Assembly (NCBI GenBank): GCA_025916675.1
Contig: CP098402.1
Span: forward strand, 1,855,205-1,919,204
Length of the DNA stretch: 64,000 nucleotides
Source of the DNA: Phycisphaera sp.
GTDB taxonomy: Bacteria; Planctomycetota; Phycisphaerae; Phycisphaerales; UBA1924
Direction of reading: 5' to 3'
The position numbers and the translations under genes were made by a program. Below are positions 35,481 to 44,296 of this stretch, piece after piece. The notes below the pieces were generated by a model. It was not told the origin of the DNA. It ran no database searches and saw nothing but the letters and a program-made list of their open reading frames with translations. How positions within the stretch are numbered: the first letter of the stretch is position 1; the number at the start of each line of letters is the position of its first letter.

Positions 35481-36620
35481 GTGCTGATCCCCCTGGGCAC
35501 CGACCGACCGCTCCGCCGAACCCCGGTGGTGACCTATGCGCTGCTGGCGCTGAACGTCGTGGCATATATGGTCCAATCCGCCCTGACGAAGGACCCACTC
35601 AGCCCGGTCGCGGCGATCGTCTGGAACGCGGTCCTCGTCCCCGGGGTCAGCGGCTGGTGGACCTGGGTGACATACGCCTTCCTCCACGGCAGCCCCCTGC
35701 ACCTGCTGGGCAACATGGTCTTCCTCTGGGTCTTTGCCCAGGCCGTCGAGGACCGCTTCGGCCGCATCGGCTTCTCAGCGTTCTACCTGGTCGGGGCGGT
35801 GGCTACCGGTGGAGCGCACGCGCTCTTCAGCGAGCACGCCGTCGTGGGCGCGTCCGGCGCCGTCGCGTGCTGCACGGGGGCGTACCTGGTGATGTTCCCG
35901 CGGGCCAACGTCAGGGTGCTGTTGCTGCTGTTCGTGGGCGTGACACTGTGGCCGGCGTGGGTGTTCATCGCGCTGGCCATCAGTTGGGACGTCCTCACCT
36001 GGGCCCGCGGCGGTATGGGCGTTGCCGTGTGGGCTCACTTCGGCGGATACGCCTACGGCTTCGCGATCGCGTTCACCCTGCTTGCCTTCCGGGTGGTGCC
36101 GCGCGAGCCGTACGACCTGTTCATGGTCATCAACCAGAAGCGGCGGCGCAACCAGATCCGCAGCGCGGTCCGCAGCGCCGGGCTCGACCAACCCATGGCC
36201 GCCAAGCCCCCGCGCCGAGAGAAGCCTCCATCCCCCGCCGACGCCGCCGCCGAGCTGCGCCGTGGCATCGAGAACGCGCTGAAGGACCGCCGCCCCGGCT
36301 CGGCCGCCACCATGTACCGCCGCCTGATCGAGAACCACGAGAATGCCGAGTCGAGGCTTTCCCGTGACGTGCAACTCGACCTGGCCAACACGCTGTACCA
36401 ACGCAAGCAGCACGAGCTGGCCGCCCGGGCGTACGAGGGCTTCCTGAAGGCCGAGGGCGACGACGACGAGGCCCCCATGGTCCGCGTGCTGCTAGCCCGA
36501 GTGCTGGCCGATCACCTGGACGACGCGGGCCGCGCCAAGGATCTGCTGCGCCAGGCGTTGCTCGAACTGCGCGATCCCCAGCTGCGCGAGCTGGCCCAAG
36601 CCGACCTGGACGCGCTCTAG
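35481..36620 (+). CDS. Rhomboid-family intramembrane protease with TPR-like tail
   Basis: About 379 aa. The N-terminal 200 residues hold six helices of the rhomboid fold: WTWVTYAFLHGSPLHLLGNMVFLW (loop and TM2), catalytic Ser in GASGAVACCTGAY, catalytic His in VWAHFGGYAYG. The C-terminal 160 residues are cytoplasmic and helical with TPR-like repeats (LRRGIENALKDRRPGSAATMY...). GTG 35481 is the likely start (VLIPLGTDRPLRRTP, the usual rhomboid opening); an ATG-less upstream extension is low-complexity. Substrates unknown. Followed by trpF at 14 bp. Confidence 0.88.
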   Translation: MLIPLGTDRPLRRTPVVTYALLALNVVAYMVQSALTKDPLSPVAAIVWNAVLVPGVSGWWTWVTYAFLHGSPLHLLGNMVFLWVFAQAVEDRFGRIGFSAFYLVGAVATGGAHALFSEHAVVGASGAVACCTGAYLVMFPRANVRVLLLLFVGVTLWPAWVFIALAISWDVLTWARGGMGVAVWAHFGGYAYGFAIAFTLLAFRVVPREPYDLFMVINQKRRRNQIRSAVRSAGLDQPMAAKPPRREKPPSPADAAAELRRGIENALKDRRPGSAATMYRRLIENHENAESRLSRDVQLDLANTLYQRKQHELAARAYEGFLKAEGDDDEAPMVRVLLARVLADHLDDAGRAKDLLRQALLELRDPQLRELAQADLDAL

Positions 36621-36634
36621 AAGGAGGCACGCCG

Positions 36635-37267
36635 ATGCCACGAACCCGCATCAAGATCTGTGGCGTGGGCGATATCAAGACCGCCGAGCTGGCCGCCGAC
36701 GCCGGTGCCGACGCCATCGGCCTGGACTTCCGCCCCGATGCCCGCTGCCACGTCGACCCGCATCTGGCGGCCGACATCCTGTCCTCCCTGCCGCCCTTCA
36801 CCACCGCGGTGGCCGTCTATGCCGACCCGACGCTCGACGACTTCCTCGACGCCGAGGCGATCTGCCCCGCCCCCTACACCCAACTCCACGGCCACGAGAA
36901 GGACAACCTCGTCCGTCGCATCGGCCCGGACGCCATCAAGTCCATCAAGCTGGACCCGGCGAACCTCGACGCCGACCTGCGGCACTGGCACGGCATCGAG
37001 GAAGTGTGCGCCATTCTGGTCGAGGCTCCCGCCGAGGCCGATTGGGACGCGCTCGCTCCGAAAGTTGCTCGGGCGATTGCCCTTACTCCAGCGCGGGTTC
37101 TCCTTGCCGGTGGGCTCACACCCGAGAACGTCGAAGGCATCGTGAAGGCAACGAAGCCCTGGGGCGTCAGCGTTTCAGCAGGCGTTGAGGCCGGACCGGG
37201 CGTGAAGGAGGCCAGCAAGTGCCGCGCGTTCTGCCAGGCCGTTCGCTCCGCCGATGTGGCGCGTTGA
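36635..37267 (+). CDS. trpF: Phosphoribosylanthranilate isomerase-like protein
   Basis: A 210-aa TIM barrel resembling TrpF of tryptophan synthesis: [13 protein letters not shown] (catalytic Cys region), [17 protein letters not shown], and [11 protein letters not shown]. Two points differ from the textbook enzyme. The usual catalytic Asp segment (LLDA..GGTG..FDW) reads [14 protein letters not shown], with Glu in place of Asp and no GGTG loop; and GFNFYPKS is replaced by GLDFRPDA. It may be an authentic but divergent TrpF, or a related isomerase. AAGGAGG lies nine bases before the ATG. No other trp gene is in the window. Confidence 0.7.
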   Translation: MPRTRIKICGVGDIKTAELAADAGADAIGLDFRPDARCHVDPHLAADILSSLPPFTTAVAVYADPTLDDFLDAEAICPAPYTQLHGHEKDNLVRRIGPDAIKSIKLDPANLDADLRHWHGIEEVCAILVEAPAEADWDALAPKVARAIALTPARVLLAGGLTPENVEGIVKATKPWGVSVSAGVEAGPGVKEASKCRAFCQAVRSADVAR

Positions 37268-37337
37268 GGGAATACTCGGCGGTTGTGCCGGCATTCGCAC
37301 GGCTCACCTGTTCCCAACACCCCCACTGGAGACCGCC

Positions 37338-38084
37338 ATGAGCACCATCGACATCAACGGCAAGGTTGCCCTGGTCACCGGCGCCAATCGCGGCATCGGC
37401 AAGGCCATCACAGAGACCCTCCTCGAGAACGGGGTATCCAAGGTCTACGCCGCCGTGCGCAAGCCCGAGAGCGCCCAACCGCTCATCGACAAATACGGCG
37501 ATCAAGTCGAGGCCATCAGATTTGACCTGACCGACGAAGCGAGCATCAAGGCCGCCGCGGGCACCGCGTCGGATACGCAGATCGTCATCGCCAACGCCGG
37601 CGTGCTCCGCACGTCCAGCGCCCTGGACGACGACGCGATCGACTCGATCGAGTTCGAGATGAACAGCAATGTGTACGGGCTCATGCGCATTGCCCGAGCG
37701 TTCGCCCCGGTGCTCAAGGCCAACGGCGGCGGCGCCCTCGTGCAGCTCAACTCGGTCGTATCGGTCAAGACGTTCCCCGACATGGCCACGTACTGCGCCT
37801 CAAAGGCCGCCTCGTACGCCATCACCCAGGCGCTGCGGGCGCAGCTCGGCGAGCAGGGCACCGCCGTGTTCAGCGTACACCCGGGCCCCATCGCCACCGA
37901 CATGGGCAGCCAGGCCGGCCTCGACGACGTGGCCGAGCCGCCAAGCCTGGTCGCCAACGCGATCCTCAAGGCGTTCAAGACCGGGGAGTTTCACATCTGG
38001 CCCGACAGTATGGCCAAGCAGATTGGCGACGCCTACCAGAGCTTCGCCCAGAACGTCGTGGAGGCCGAGATGGCCGAGGCCTGA
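37338..38084 (+). CDS. Short-chain dehydrogenase/reductase
   Basis: A 248-aa classical SDR. Cofactor motif [11 protein letters not shown], structural NAG (IANAGVL), catalytic Ser in LVQLNSVVS and YCASK with Tyr and Lys. The substitution of an Arg after the TGAN motif suggests NADPH use. Ends with PGPIATDMG. The substrate is not predictable. The start is ATG 37338 (MSTIDING), 70 bp after trpF. Followed convergently by the MoeB/ThiF gene after 3 bp. Confidence 0.9.
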   Translation: MSTIDINGKVALVTGANRGIGKAITETLLENGVSKVYAAVRKPESAQPLIDKYGDQVEAIRFDLTDEASIKAAAGTASDTQIVIANAGVLRTSSALDDDAIDSIEFEMNSNVYGLMRIARAFAPVLKANGGGALVQLNSVVSVKTFPDMATYCASKAASYAITQALRAQLGEQGTAVFSVHPGPIATDMGSQAGLDDVAEPPSLVANAILKAFKTGEFHIWPDSMAKQIGDAYQSFAQNVVEAEMAEA

Positions 38085-38087
38085 GCC

Positions 38088-39143
38088 CTACGCCCCGATG
38101 AGCCGCGCGTAGATCGACCGCGCTTCGGCAGGGTCTTCAGTCCCCGAGATGATCGCGCGGCCGTCGGGGAAGATCGTCAGGCCGTATCGCTTGTTGCCCT
38201 GACTCGTTTCGGCCTTCAGCAACGGGCCAACGCGCTTGCATGGGCCGTGGGCGGCGAGGCGCTCCGCAAGCCCACCTAGCGCCACGACCGCTTGGTTCGA
38301 GGGCGTGACCTGCACCGCGCCTCGCCCGCACAGTGCCACGGCTTCGCTGCCCGACGAGCCATCCAGGTAGTCGAACAGACCACGCCCGCAACACCGACAC
38401 GCCGAGCGATCACCCGCAAGGTCTACCAGCCGCAGCCGACGACGCGTGCTCTTGAACAGATCGAAATCGAGCATCGTGCCGCTCAGCAGGTCGAGCCTGC
38501 CCAGCAGCACCTTCATCGCGTCGGCGGCCTGCTGGGCGGCCACGATCGCGACCGAGGGTCCGAGTACGCCCGCGGTGTCGCACGTCGGCACGCTGCCCGA
38601 GGGCGGCGGCTCGGGCAGCACGCACCGCAAGCAAGGCGTCGAGTGATCGCCATTCCCCGGCACGAACGTCGCCGCCATTCCTCGGCTGGCGATCACCCCG
38701 CCGTAGACGTAGGGCACGCCCAGCTTCACCGACACGTCGTTGAGCAGGAACCTCGTCTCGAAGTTGTCGGTACCGTCGAGGATGGCATCGCACTCCTCCG
38801 CCAGCCGTTCGGCGTTCTCGCTTGTCACGTCAGCAGTGACCGGTTCGATCGTGATGGTCGAATTGATCGCGCGCAGCCGCGCTGCGGCGGCGATGGCCTT
38901 GGCGTTCCCAACATCGGCCTCGGCGTACAACGTCTGTCGTTGCAGGTTCGTGGGCTCGACCACGTCACGATCGACGATACGAATGTGCCCGACGCCCGCT
39001 CGCACGAGCAGATCAGCCTGCGCACACCCGAGCGCACCGCATCCAACGATGAGCACCGAGCAACCAGCCAACCGCACCTGCCCGGCGTCACCGATCTCTG
39101 GCAGCAGCTTCTGGCGGTGGTAGCGATCGACCGGCATATCCAT
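38088..39143 (-). CDS. MoeB/ThiF-family adenylyltransferase
   Basis: A 351-aa E1-like enzyme that adenylates the C-terminus of a ubiquitin-like sulfur carrier (MoaD or ThiS). RYHRQKLLPEIG start, nucleotide-binding GCGALGCAQA, Arg finger and Asp in DGTDNFETRFLLND, and catalytic Cys in PTCDTAGVLGP. The zinc site is CLRC plus CRCC. The C-terminus (about 255-351) is not a rhodanese; it ends YGLTIFPDGRAIISGTEDP...ARSIYARLIG, an extension known from some MoeB-like proteins. Which carrier it serves is unclear. ATG 39143 or 39137. Confidence 0.88.
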   Translation of the reverse strand: MDMPVDRYHRQKLLPEIGDAGQVRLAGCSVLIVGCGALGCAQADLLVRAGVGHIRIVDRDVVEPTNLQRQTLYAEADVGNAKAIAAAARLRAINSTITIEPVTADVTSENAERLAEECDAILDGTDNFETRFLLNDVSVKLGVPYVYGGVIASRGMAATFVPGNGDHSTPCLRCVLPEPPPSGSVPTCDTAGVLGPSVAIVAAQQAADAMKVLLGRLDLLSGTMLDFDLFKSTRRRLRLVDLAGDRSACRCCGRGLFDYLDGSSGSEAVALCGRGAVQVTPSNQAVVALGGLAERLAAHGPCKRVGPLLKAETSQGNKRYGLTIFPDGRAIISGTEDPAEARSIYARLIGA

Positions 39144-39176
39144 AAAGAAAGGCTACGCGATCGCACAATACGAAAT

Positions 39177-39249
39177 ACGAGCCCCTCGCGCGAGCGAGGG
39201 GAATGGATGCTGATACACGCAAAACCCCTCGCTCGCGCGAGGGGCTCGT
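39177..39249. repeat. REP-like palindrome, full copy 2
   Basis: Perfect 25-bp inverted repeat (39177-39201 with 39225-39249) around a 23-bp spacer. Arms contain gagcccctcgcgcgagcgag; the spacer begins aatggatg as in copy 1. It lies between rpsG and the MoeB/ThiF gene, both minus, so it probably ends the rpsL-rpsG transcript. Confidence 0.95.
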
Positions 39250-39276
39250 TGGTTGTGCAATCGACTCTGGCTCGCC

Positions 39277-39768
39277 TTACGCGAAGTGAGCGAACGCCTT
39301 GTTCGCGTCGGCCATGCGGTGGACCTGATCGCGAGTGGTCATCGCCTTGCCCTCGCCGCGGGCGGCGTTGTAGAGCTCGTCGGCGATGCGGCCGGCCATC
39401 GGGCGGCCCTTCTCACCCCGAGCGCTCGTAATGATCCAGCGGAACGCGAGGCTCTGCTGGCGGCGGCCCTTCACGGGCTGGGGCACCTGGTAGTTGGCAC
39501 CACCGATGCGCTTCGAGCGCACCTCGACGTAGGGCTTGACGTTATCGATGGCCATCAGAAAGAGCGTCAGGGCGTCCTCGGGGGCGTCCGGGTTGCTCTC
39601 CTTCTTCAGGCGGGCGTCGATCAGGTCCATCGCGTCGTAGATGACCCTGGTGGCGCGGGTCTTCTTGCCATCGCGCATCACGCAGTTGATGAACTTCGCC
39701 AGGGTGATGTCGTTGTAACGGGGATCGGGACGCAGTTGGTCCTCGGAAGCGGTAATCCGACCGGCCAT
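39277..39768 (-). CDS. rpsG: 30S ribosomal protein S7
   Basis: A 163-aa S7, which nucleates assembly of the 30S head on 16S rRNA. Signatures include DPRYNDITLAKFINCVMRDG, PYVEVRSKRIGGANYQVP and QSLAFRWIITSARGEKG. Slightly longer than E. coli S7 in the middle. It follows rpsL by 136 bp, the usual str-operon order, but fusA and tuf do not follow: a REP palindrome and an unrelated gene do, so the str operon is broken here. Confidence 0.96.
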   Translation of the reverse strand: MAGRITASEDQLRPDPRYNDITLAKFINCVMRDGKKTRATRVIYDAMDLIDARLKKESNPDAPEDALTLFLMAIDNVKPYVEVRSKRIGGANYQVPQPVKGRRQQSLAFRWIITSARGEKGRPMAGRIADELYNAARGEGKAMTTRDQVHRMADANKAFAHFA

Positions 39769-39904
39769 GCGAATCTCCTTTGGCTCATCCGTCGACCGTT
39801 CGGGGCCGACCGTTGTTCACCCCGCCATGCACAGAGTGCAGACGGGATTACTTGCCATGAAATCAGAAAAGGCACTTCGGCACGACGCCCAGTGCCCGGG
39901 TTGC

Positions 39905-40276
39905 TTACTTGCCCTTCTTGGTGCCGTACTTCGAGCGGCCCTGCTTGCGACCGTCGACACCCAGGCTGTCCTGCGCACCGCGCACGACGTGGTAGCGCAC
40001 GCCGGGCAGGTCGGGCACGCGTCCGCCGCGCACGAGCACGATGGAGTGTTCCTGGAGGTTGTGGCCCTCGCCACCGATGTAGGCCGTGACCTCGCGGCCG
40101 TTGCTCAGGCGAACACGGGCCACCTTGCGAAGCGCCGAGTTGGGCTTCTTGGGCGTCATCGTCTTCACGCTCAGGCACACGCCGCGACGCTGGGGGCAGC
40201 CCTCGATGTCACGCACCTTGGACTTCACCTTGGGCGTCCGGCGGGGCTTGCGGCAGAGTTGATTGATCGTCGGCAT
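39905..40276 (-). CDS. rpsL: 30S ribosomal protein S12
   Basis: A 123-aa S12 of the decoding centre. [12 protein letters not shown] start, [20 protein letters not shown] (the Lys position of streptomycin resistance is the sensitive form, PKKPNS) and [14 protein letters not shown]. Start and length are typical. The 113-bp gap to the divergent MazG gene contains its promoter; a GATACT box lies on the minus strand near 40290. Confidence 0.97.
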   Translation of the reverse strand: MPTINQLCRKPRRTPKVKSKVRDIEGCPQRRGVCLSVKTMTPKKPNSALRKVARVRLSNGREVTAYIGGEGHNLQEHSIVLVRGGRVPDLPGVRYHVVRGAQDSLGVDGRKQGRSKYGTKKGK

Positions 40277-40389
40277 AGGCGCGCCAGTATCCTGCTAAGG
40301 GTCTTTGATCCACATGAAACACCCGCCGAGACCTCTCGACAGGGCCACGAGTATAGCGCCCAAGGCCATCTCCGGTCTACCGTGGACGC

Positions 40390-40722
40390 ATGACCAGCAG
40401 CCAGACTCCCAGCCACGCTCCGGATATCAGCCTGCGGGACTTCCAGCGTCTCATCCGCGACCGCTACCACGCCACCGACAGCGCCAGGGGCGTGCCGGGC
40501 ACCTTCATGTGGCTCATCGAGGAGGTGGGCGAGCTGGCCACCGCCCTTCAGGACTGCGCTCCCGACCGAAACCCGAGCCAGGCCCAGCTCGACAACCTCG
40601 AAGAAGAGTTCGCCGACGTGCTTGCCTGGCTGAGCACGCTGGCCAACATCGCCGGCGTCGACCTCTCACAAGCAGTGGGCAAGTACACCGATCCCGGGCG
40701 CGTCGAGGGCGTCAAGCACTAG
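40390..40722 (+). CDS. MazG-like nucleotide pyrophosphohydrolase
   Basis: A 110-aa single-domain MazG/RS21-C6-like protein that would hydrolyse NTPs to NMP and PPi. The metal-binding motif is WLIEEVGELATAL plus EEEFADVLAWLS (E..E...E..D pattern). The N-terminal helix has LRDFQRLIRDRYHATD, the family opening. Single copy, dimeric or tetrameric by family knowledge. A hairpin follows 60 bp downstream. Confidence 0.88.
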   Translation: MTSSQTPSHAPDISLRDFQRLIRDRYHATDSARGVPGTFMWLIEEVGELATALQDCAPDRNPSQAQLDNLEEEFADVLAWLSTLANIAGVDLSQAVGKYTDPGRVEGVKH

Positions 40723-40774
40723 TAAACGAGGCCCTCTGGCGCACACCTGGGCTCTTCTGCCGTCAAGCACCCAC

Positions 40775-40801
40775 AAAAAACGCCCGGGCTCGCGCCCGGG
40801 C
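40775..40801 (-). terminator. Terminator of the sigma factor gene
   Basis: Stem GCCCGGG/CCCGGGC (40782-40788 with 40795-40801). On the minus strand it is followed by six T (aaaaaa on plus at 40775-40780), 26 bp after the sigma stop. On the plus strand CTTGTTT follows, so it may also end the MazG transcript. Confidence 0.88.
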
Positions 40802-40827
40802 CTTGTTTGGTCATGGATGGTCCCGCC

Positions 40828-41787
40828 TCAGCCGGCGCTGCGGGAGCGAGCGGCGGCGGCCATCGCGCGGGCACGGGCACGCTCGGGGCTTACGGCCTCG
40901 CCGGTGCGGGTGCGGTTCTCGCGGAAGAACCTGCTTGGCCGCTCGTCGGTGAGCTGCGAGTTCAGCCGCGTGATCGCCTCGTCGACGATCTGACGCACAC
41001 GCTCGCGGCTGAGACCAACACGCTCGGCGACCTGCTTCAGGGTCAGCGGGTCGCGGCCGTCGAGGCCGAAGCGGGCGTTCAGGATGGCCGCCTCCCGATC
41101 GTCGATGGTCTCCATCAGACGGCGGAGCGTGGCCATCTCGTCGGCCTGGAGCGGCGTCTCGGCCGGCGGGCCGTAGCGATCGTCGGCGACCACGTCCGAA
41201 AGGCCGGGCGTGTTCTCGTCGCCGGTGACCGATTGGGTCTGGGCGCGGGTGGCCCGGATGGCGCGGCGGATGGCGCGGACCTTCTTGACGGGCAATTCCA
41301 TGGCGTCGGCGACCTGCTCGATGGAGGGGGCAAAGCCCGTCTCGCCCTCGAGATCACGGGAGACCTGACGCATGCGGGAGATCAGCTCGACCATGTAGGC
41401 CGGAACGTGGATCGGCCGCGAGGCGTTGATCAGGGCACGCTTGATGGCCTGCTTGATCCACCACGAGGCGTACGTGCTGAAGCGGGCGCCCTGGTCTGGG
41501 TCGAAACCCTCGACAGCGCGCATCAGCCCGATGTTGCCCTCCTCGATCAGGTCCGAGAGGACCAGGCCGCGGTTGGCAAAGTTCTTGGCGATCGCCACGA
41601 CCAGCCGAAGGTTGGCCCGGATCATGCGCTCGCGTGCCTCGGGGCAGCTCTGGCGCTGGATCCGATAACCCAGCTCGCGCTCCTCCTCAGCCGTGAGCAG
41701 CGGCGTTCGTTTGATTTCGTCTAAGTACAGTTGGAGCTCGGAGCGGACCCCCGAACCCAAACTCTGATTACCGGCCATTGCACTCAT
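40828..41787 (-). CDS. RNA polymerase sigma-70 family factor (RpoD/RpoS/SigA type)
   Basis: About 319 aa, with regions 1.2 (LQLYLDEIKRTPLLTAEEE), 2 (DLIEEGNIGLMRAVEGFDP, RFSTYASWWIKQAI), 3 (PAYMVELISRMRQV) and 4 (LTLKQVAERVGLSRERVRQI). It lacks region 1.1 and the long insert of housekeeping RpoD, so it is either a short primary sigma or a group 2 factor. The C-terminus is Arg/Ala-rich. I start at ATG 41787, where an AGGTG lies eight bases upstream; ATG 41793 and 41778 are alternatives. A strong terminator follows. Confidence 0.92.
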   Translation of the reverse strand: MSAMAGNQSLGSGVRSELQLYLDEIKRTPLLTAEEERELGYRIQRQSCPEARERMIRANLRLVVAIAKNFANRGLVLSDLIEEGNIGLMRAVEGFDPDQGARFSTYASWWIKQAIKRALINASRPIHVPAYMVELISRMRQVSRDLEGETGFAPSIEQVADAMELPVKKVRAIRRAIRATRAQTQSVTGDENTPGLSDVVADDRYGPPAETPLQADEMATLRRLMETIDDREAAILNARFGLDGRDPLTLKQVAERVGLSRERVRQIVDEAITRLNSQLTDERPSRFFRENRTRTGEAVSPERARARAMAAAARSRSAG

Positions 41788-42091
41788 CTGCATCCCACCT
41801 TTCGCGATGTGCCCCCACGAAATACAACCTGGAGCACACCGTCCTCCTACCACGTATTCGTCCGCCAGCCGCAACGGATTCATCGAGCCTTCGCGCAAGT
41901 GGCTCGACTCCGAGCGGACGTACGGACTCCGACGAGGTTGGATTCACCCAACAGGCGAAAATAATCCGCCTGTGCCGAAGCCCAGCTTGCCTCTCTCCTC
42001 AAAGTGGCGCGGGTTTACGACATCAGCGAACGCGGGTGAGACTTCCTCAGGCACTATGCTACACGGACCCAGGGGCCCCACGCAAGAGCAA
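41788..42091. promoter_or_regulatory. Divergent region with two adjacent hairpins
   Basis: 304 bp between the sigma gene (minus) and the UVR-motif gene (plus). At 41937-41972 lie two abutting stems: GTTGG/CCAAC (41937-41941, 41948-41952) and CAGGCG/CGCCTG (41952-41957, 41967-41972). The loop of the second is the AT-rich aaaataatc. They could be operators or part of a leader. No -35/-10 pair is certain. Confidence 0.35.
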
Positions 42092-42895
42092 ATGAGCCAC
42101 GAAACTCCAAAAATTTCCATGAACCGCGATATATCGGACATACTGGAAGACTGGCCCTTCGACCGCACTCGGCCGAACATCCGCCTGATCCAGGGGGACG
42201 ACGGCGAGCCTTTGCTCCAGGTACGGCTGGACTTAGGGCTGCTACAGATGTACGTGGACGGCCGGCCCGACGGGCGATCGCCGCATGGTTATCGGAGTCT
42301 GCTCGAATACTACGAGAGCTTGGTCGACGACACCGAGATGATGGCCGAGGAGGGGGAGGGCTCGGGCGAGTTCGAGCTTTCGCCCGACGACTGCAAGCTG
42401 CTGCGTGAGGAGGCCGCCCAGTACTACCACCGCTACGTGGCTCTGCTTGTGCTCAACGACTTCGATGGGGTCATCCGCGACACGGGGCGGAACCTGCGGC
42501 TGATCGAGTTCCTCCAGAAGCACGCGCGTGAGGACAGCGATCAGCGGTCGATGATCCACTACCGGCCGTTCATTATCACCGTGCGCACCCGCGCTCTGGC
42601 CGGGCAGATGATCCGCTCGAACGAGACCAAGGCCGCCGTCGCGATGATCGACGAGGGGCTGGATGGGTTGCAGCAGGCGTTCGCCGAAACGGGGGAACCA
42701 GAGGCGTTCGAAGCGTCGGCCGAGCGGCGCACGCTCGTTGGCATGCGCGAGGCGATCCACCCCAAGCTCATGCCGAGCCAGTCGGCCGAGTTGGAGTCTC
42801 GCCTCGAGCGAGCGCTCGAAGCCGAAAACTACGAGCTCGCGGCTATCCTGCGCGACGAGATCAAGTCGTTGCGAGACCGGCCACCGAAGGCCTGA
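42092..42895 (+). CDS. UVR-motif protein (UvrB/McsA-type helix hairpin)
   Basis: About 267 aa, cytoplasmic. The N-terminal domain (DISDILEDWPFDRTRPNIRL, LQVRLDLGLLQMYVDGRPDG) is of unknown type; the central part is helical; the C-terminus ends LESRLERALEAENYELAAIL, the UVR hairpin that in UvrB/UvrC and McsA mediates protein contacts. It lacks McsA's CxxC zinc sites, so it is not McsA. ATG 42092 is chosen; ATG 42119 (MNRDISD) is equally possible and neither has a strong binding site. Six bp before the CCA-enzyme gene, so co-transcribed. Confidence 0.78.
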   Translation: MSHETPKISMNRDISDILEDWPFDRTRPNIRLIQGDDGEPLLQVRLDLGLLQMYVDGRPDGRSPHGYRSLLEYYESLVDDTEMMAEEGEGSGEFELSPDDCKLLREEAAQYYHRYVALLVLNDFDGVIRDTGRNLRLIEFLQKHAREDSDQRSMIHYRPFIITVRTRALAGQMIRSNETKAAVAMIDEGLDGLQQAFAETGEPEAFEASAERRTLVGMREAIHPKLMPSQSAELESRLERALEAENYELAAILRDEIKSLRDRPPKA

Positions 42896-42901
42896 CCTGA
42901 C

Positions 42902-44254
42902 ATGGCCGACTGGGATCAAGATCACACCACTCCGTTGGCGCGCCAGGCCGCAATGGCGGTCGTGACCCATTTGCGCGGGCAGGGGCACGAGGCGTGCTTC
43001 GCCGGCGGCTGTGTGCGTGACGAGTTGCTGGGCCTCACACCGGGCGACTACGACGTGGCCACGGATGCCACGCCCGATCGGTTGGCGGCCCTGTTCCGCG
43101 GCGCTCGGCTTGTCGGTGCGAAGTTTGGCGTGGTGCAGGTGCGCAGGCTGGGCGTGTGGACCGAGGTTGCGACCTTCCGCAGCGATGGCTCGTACTCGGA
43201 CAGCCGTCGGCCCGACACGGTCACGTTCAGCACGCCGCAGTCGGACGCCGAACGACGCGATTTTACGATCAACGCGTTGTTCCTTGATCCACTCGCCGAC
43301 CGCGGCGACTGGACGCTCCGGCCCAACGGACAACCCGTTCACGGGCGCGTGATCGATCTTGTGGGCGGGCTGGCGGACTTGAAGGCAGGTGTGCTCCGCG
43401 CGGTCGGCCCCCCCCACCGCCGTCTTGCGGAAGACCACCTTCGGGCATTGCGAGCCGTGCGATTCGCCGCGCGATTGGGATTTGAGATCGAGCCGGACAC
43501 CGCGCACGCGATCGCGGAACGAGCCGGACAACTCGTGGGCATCAGCCGCGAACGCATCGGCGGCGAGATGCGGCAGATGCTGGGCCACCCGACCCGGACG
43601 AAGGCAGCGAGTCTTACCGAGATGCTGGGGCTCGATGCGCCAGCATTCGAGCAGGAGCCTCGCGGAGCCGGCCTGGGGCATCCCCGCTTGTCGCATCTGC
43701 CCGGCGACGCCGATTTCACTGCTGCGTTAGCTGCCTGGATGCTGGATCGTGGTCATGGGCTGGTGGGTGCGGAAGTCCCCTCCTTGGCTGCGCAAGTGCG
43801 GGCGGCGTTGTGCTTGAGCAACGAAGAACATGCGGCGATCACTCACTGCCTGAACCGCAGGCTGTCCATCCTCGAAGAGTTTGTCGGATTGGACAAAGCC
43901 GGGCAGAAACGGCTCGCGGCCTCGGCGGGATTCGAGCTCGCTCTTGGGATCGTGGACGCCGAATCTCCGGATCTTGCCCGGGAGATCGCCAGCCGGGTTT
44001 CCGCCTTGGCAGCCGAACCGGGCGGGCTCGCTCCGGACCGATGGGTGTCGGGGAGCGACCTGCTGGACCTGGGATGGCAGCCAAGTCCGGTTTTTGCTCG
44101 GATATTGGAAGACCTCTACAATCTCCAATTGGGGGGAGAGGTGGCCGATCGCGCGGCATTGCTGGAACATCTGGCTAGGCTGAGCGTCGAACAAGAAGGA
44201 TCGGCCCGCACCGATGGTGCCGACCCAAACGAGAACCGGATCGGCCCCGGCTGA
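42902..44254 (+). CDS. CCA tRNA nucleotidyltransferase / poly(A) polymerase family
   Basis: A 450-aa class II nucleotidyltransferase. GGCVRDELLG binds the triphosphate, DYDVATDA has the catalytic Asp pair, RRDFTINALFLDP and the RNA-binding LRAVRFAARLGF follow. The C-terminal region differs from HD-type CCA enzymes and holds Ala-rich helices. CCA-adding or poly(A) activity cannot be separated by sequence here; as the only such gene in the window I favour CCA addition. Starts ATG 42902, overlapping the preceding operon by 6-bp spacing. Confidence 0.9.
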   Translation: MADWDQDHTTPLARQAAMAVVTHLRGQGHEACFAGGCVRDELLGLTPGDYDVATDATPDRLAALFRGARLVGAKFGVVQVRRLGVWTEVATFRSDGSYSDSRRPDTVTFSTPQSDAERRDFTINALFLDPLADRGDWTLRPNGQPVHGRVIDLVGGLADLKAGVLRAVGPPHRRLAEDHLRALRAVRFAARLGFEIEPDTAHAIAERAGQLVGISRERIGGEMRQMLGHPTRTKAASLTEMLGLDAPAFEQEPRGAGLGHPRLSHLPGDADFTAALAAWMLDRGHGLVGAEVPSLAAQVRAALCLSNEEHAAITHCLNRRLSILEEFVGLDKAGQKRLAASAGFELALGIVDAESPDLAREIASRVSALAAEPGGLAPDRWVSGSDLLDLGWQPSPVFARILEDLYNLQLGGEVADRAALLEHLARLSVEQEGSARTDGADPNENRIGPG

Positions 44255-44296
44255 GGCAAGCCGCCTCGGGGGCCGCGCAGATGGAGGCTCGAACGC

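Noticed and set aside
39277-40276. Complete str operon
   Set aside because: rpsL and rpsG are present, but fusA and tuf do not follow; the next item is a REP palindrome and a MoeB/ThiF gene.
40828-41787. Sigma factor as the partner of the RsbW-like kinase
   Set aside because: It has the primary-sigma pattern (region 1.2, region 3), unlike sigma-B/F targets, and lies 26 kb away.
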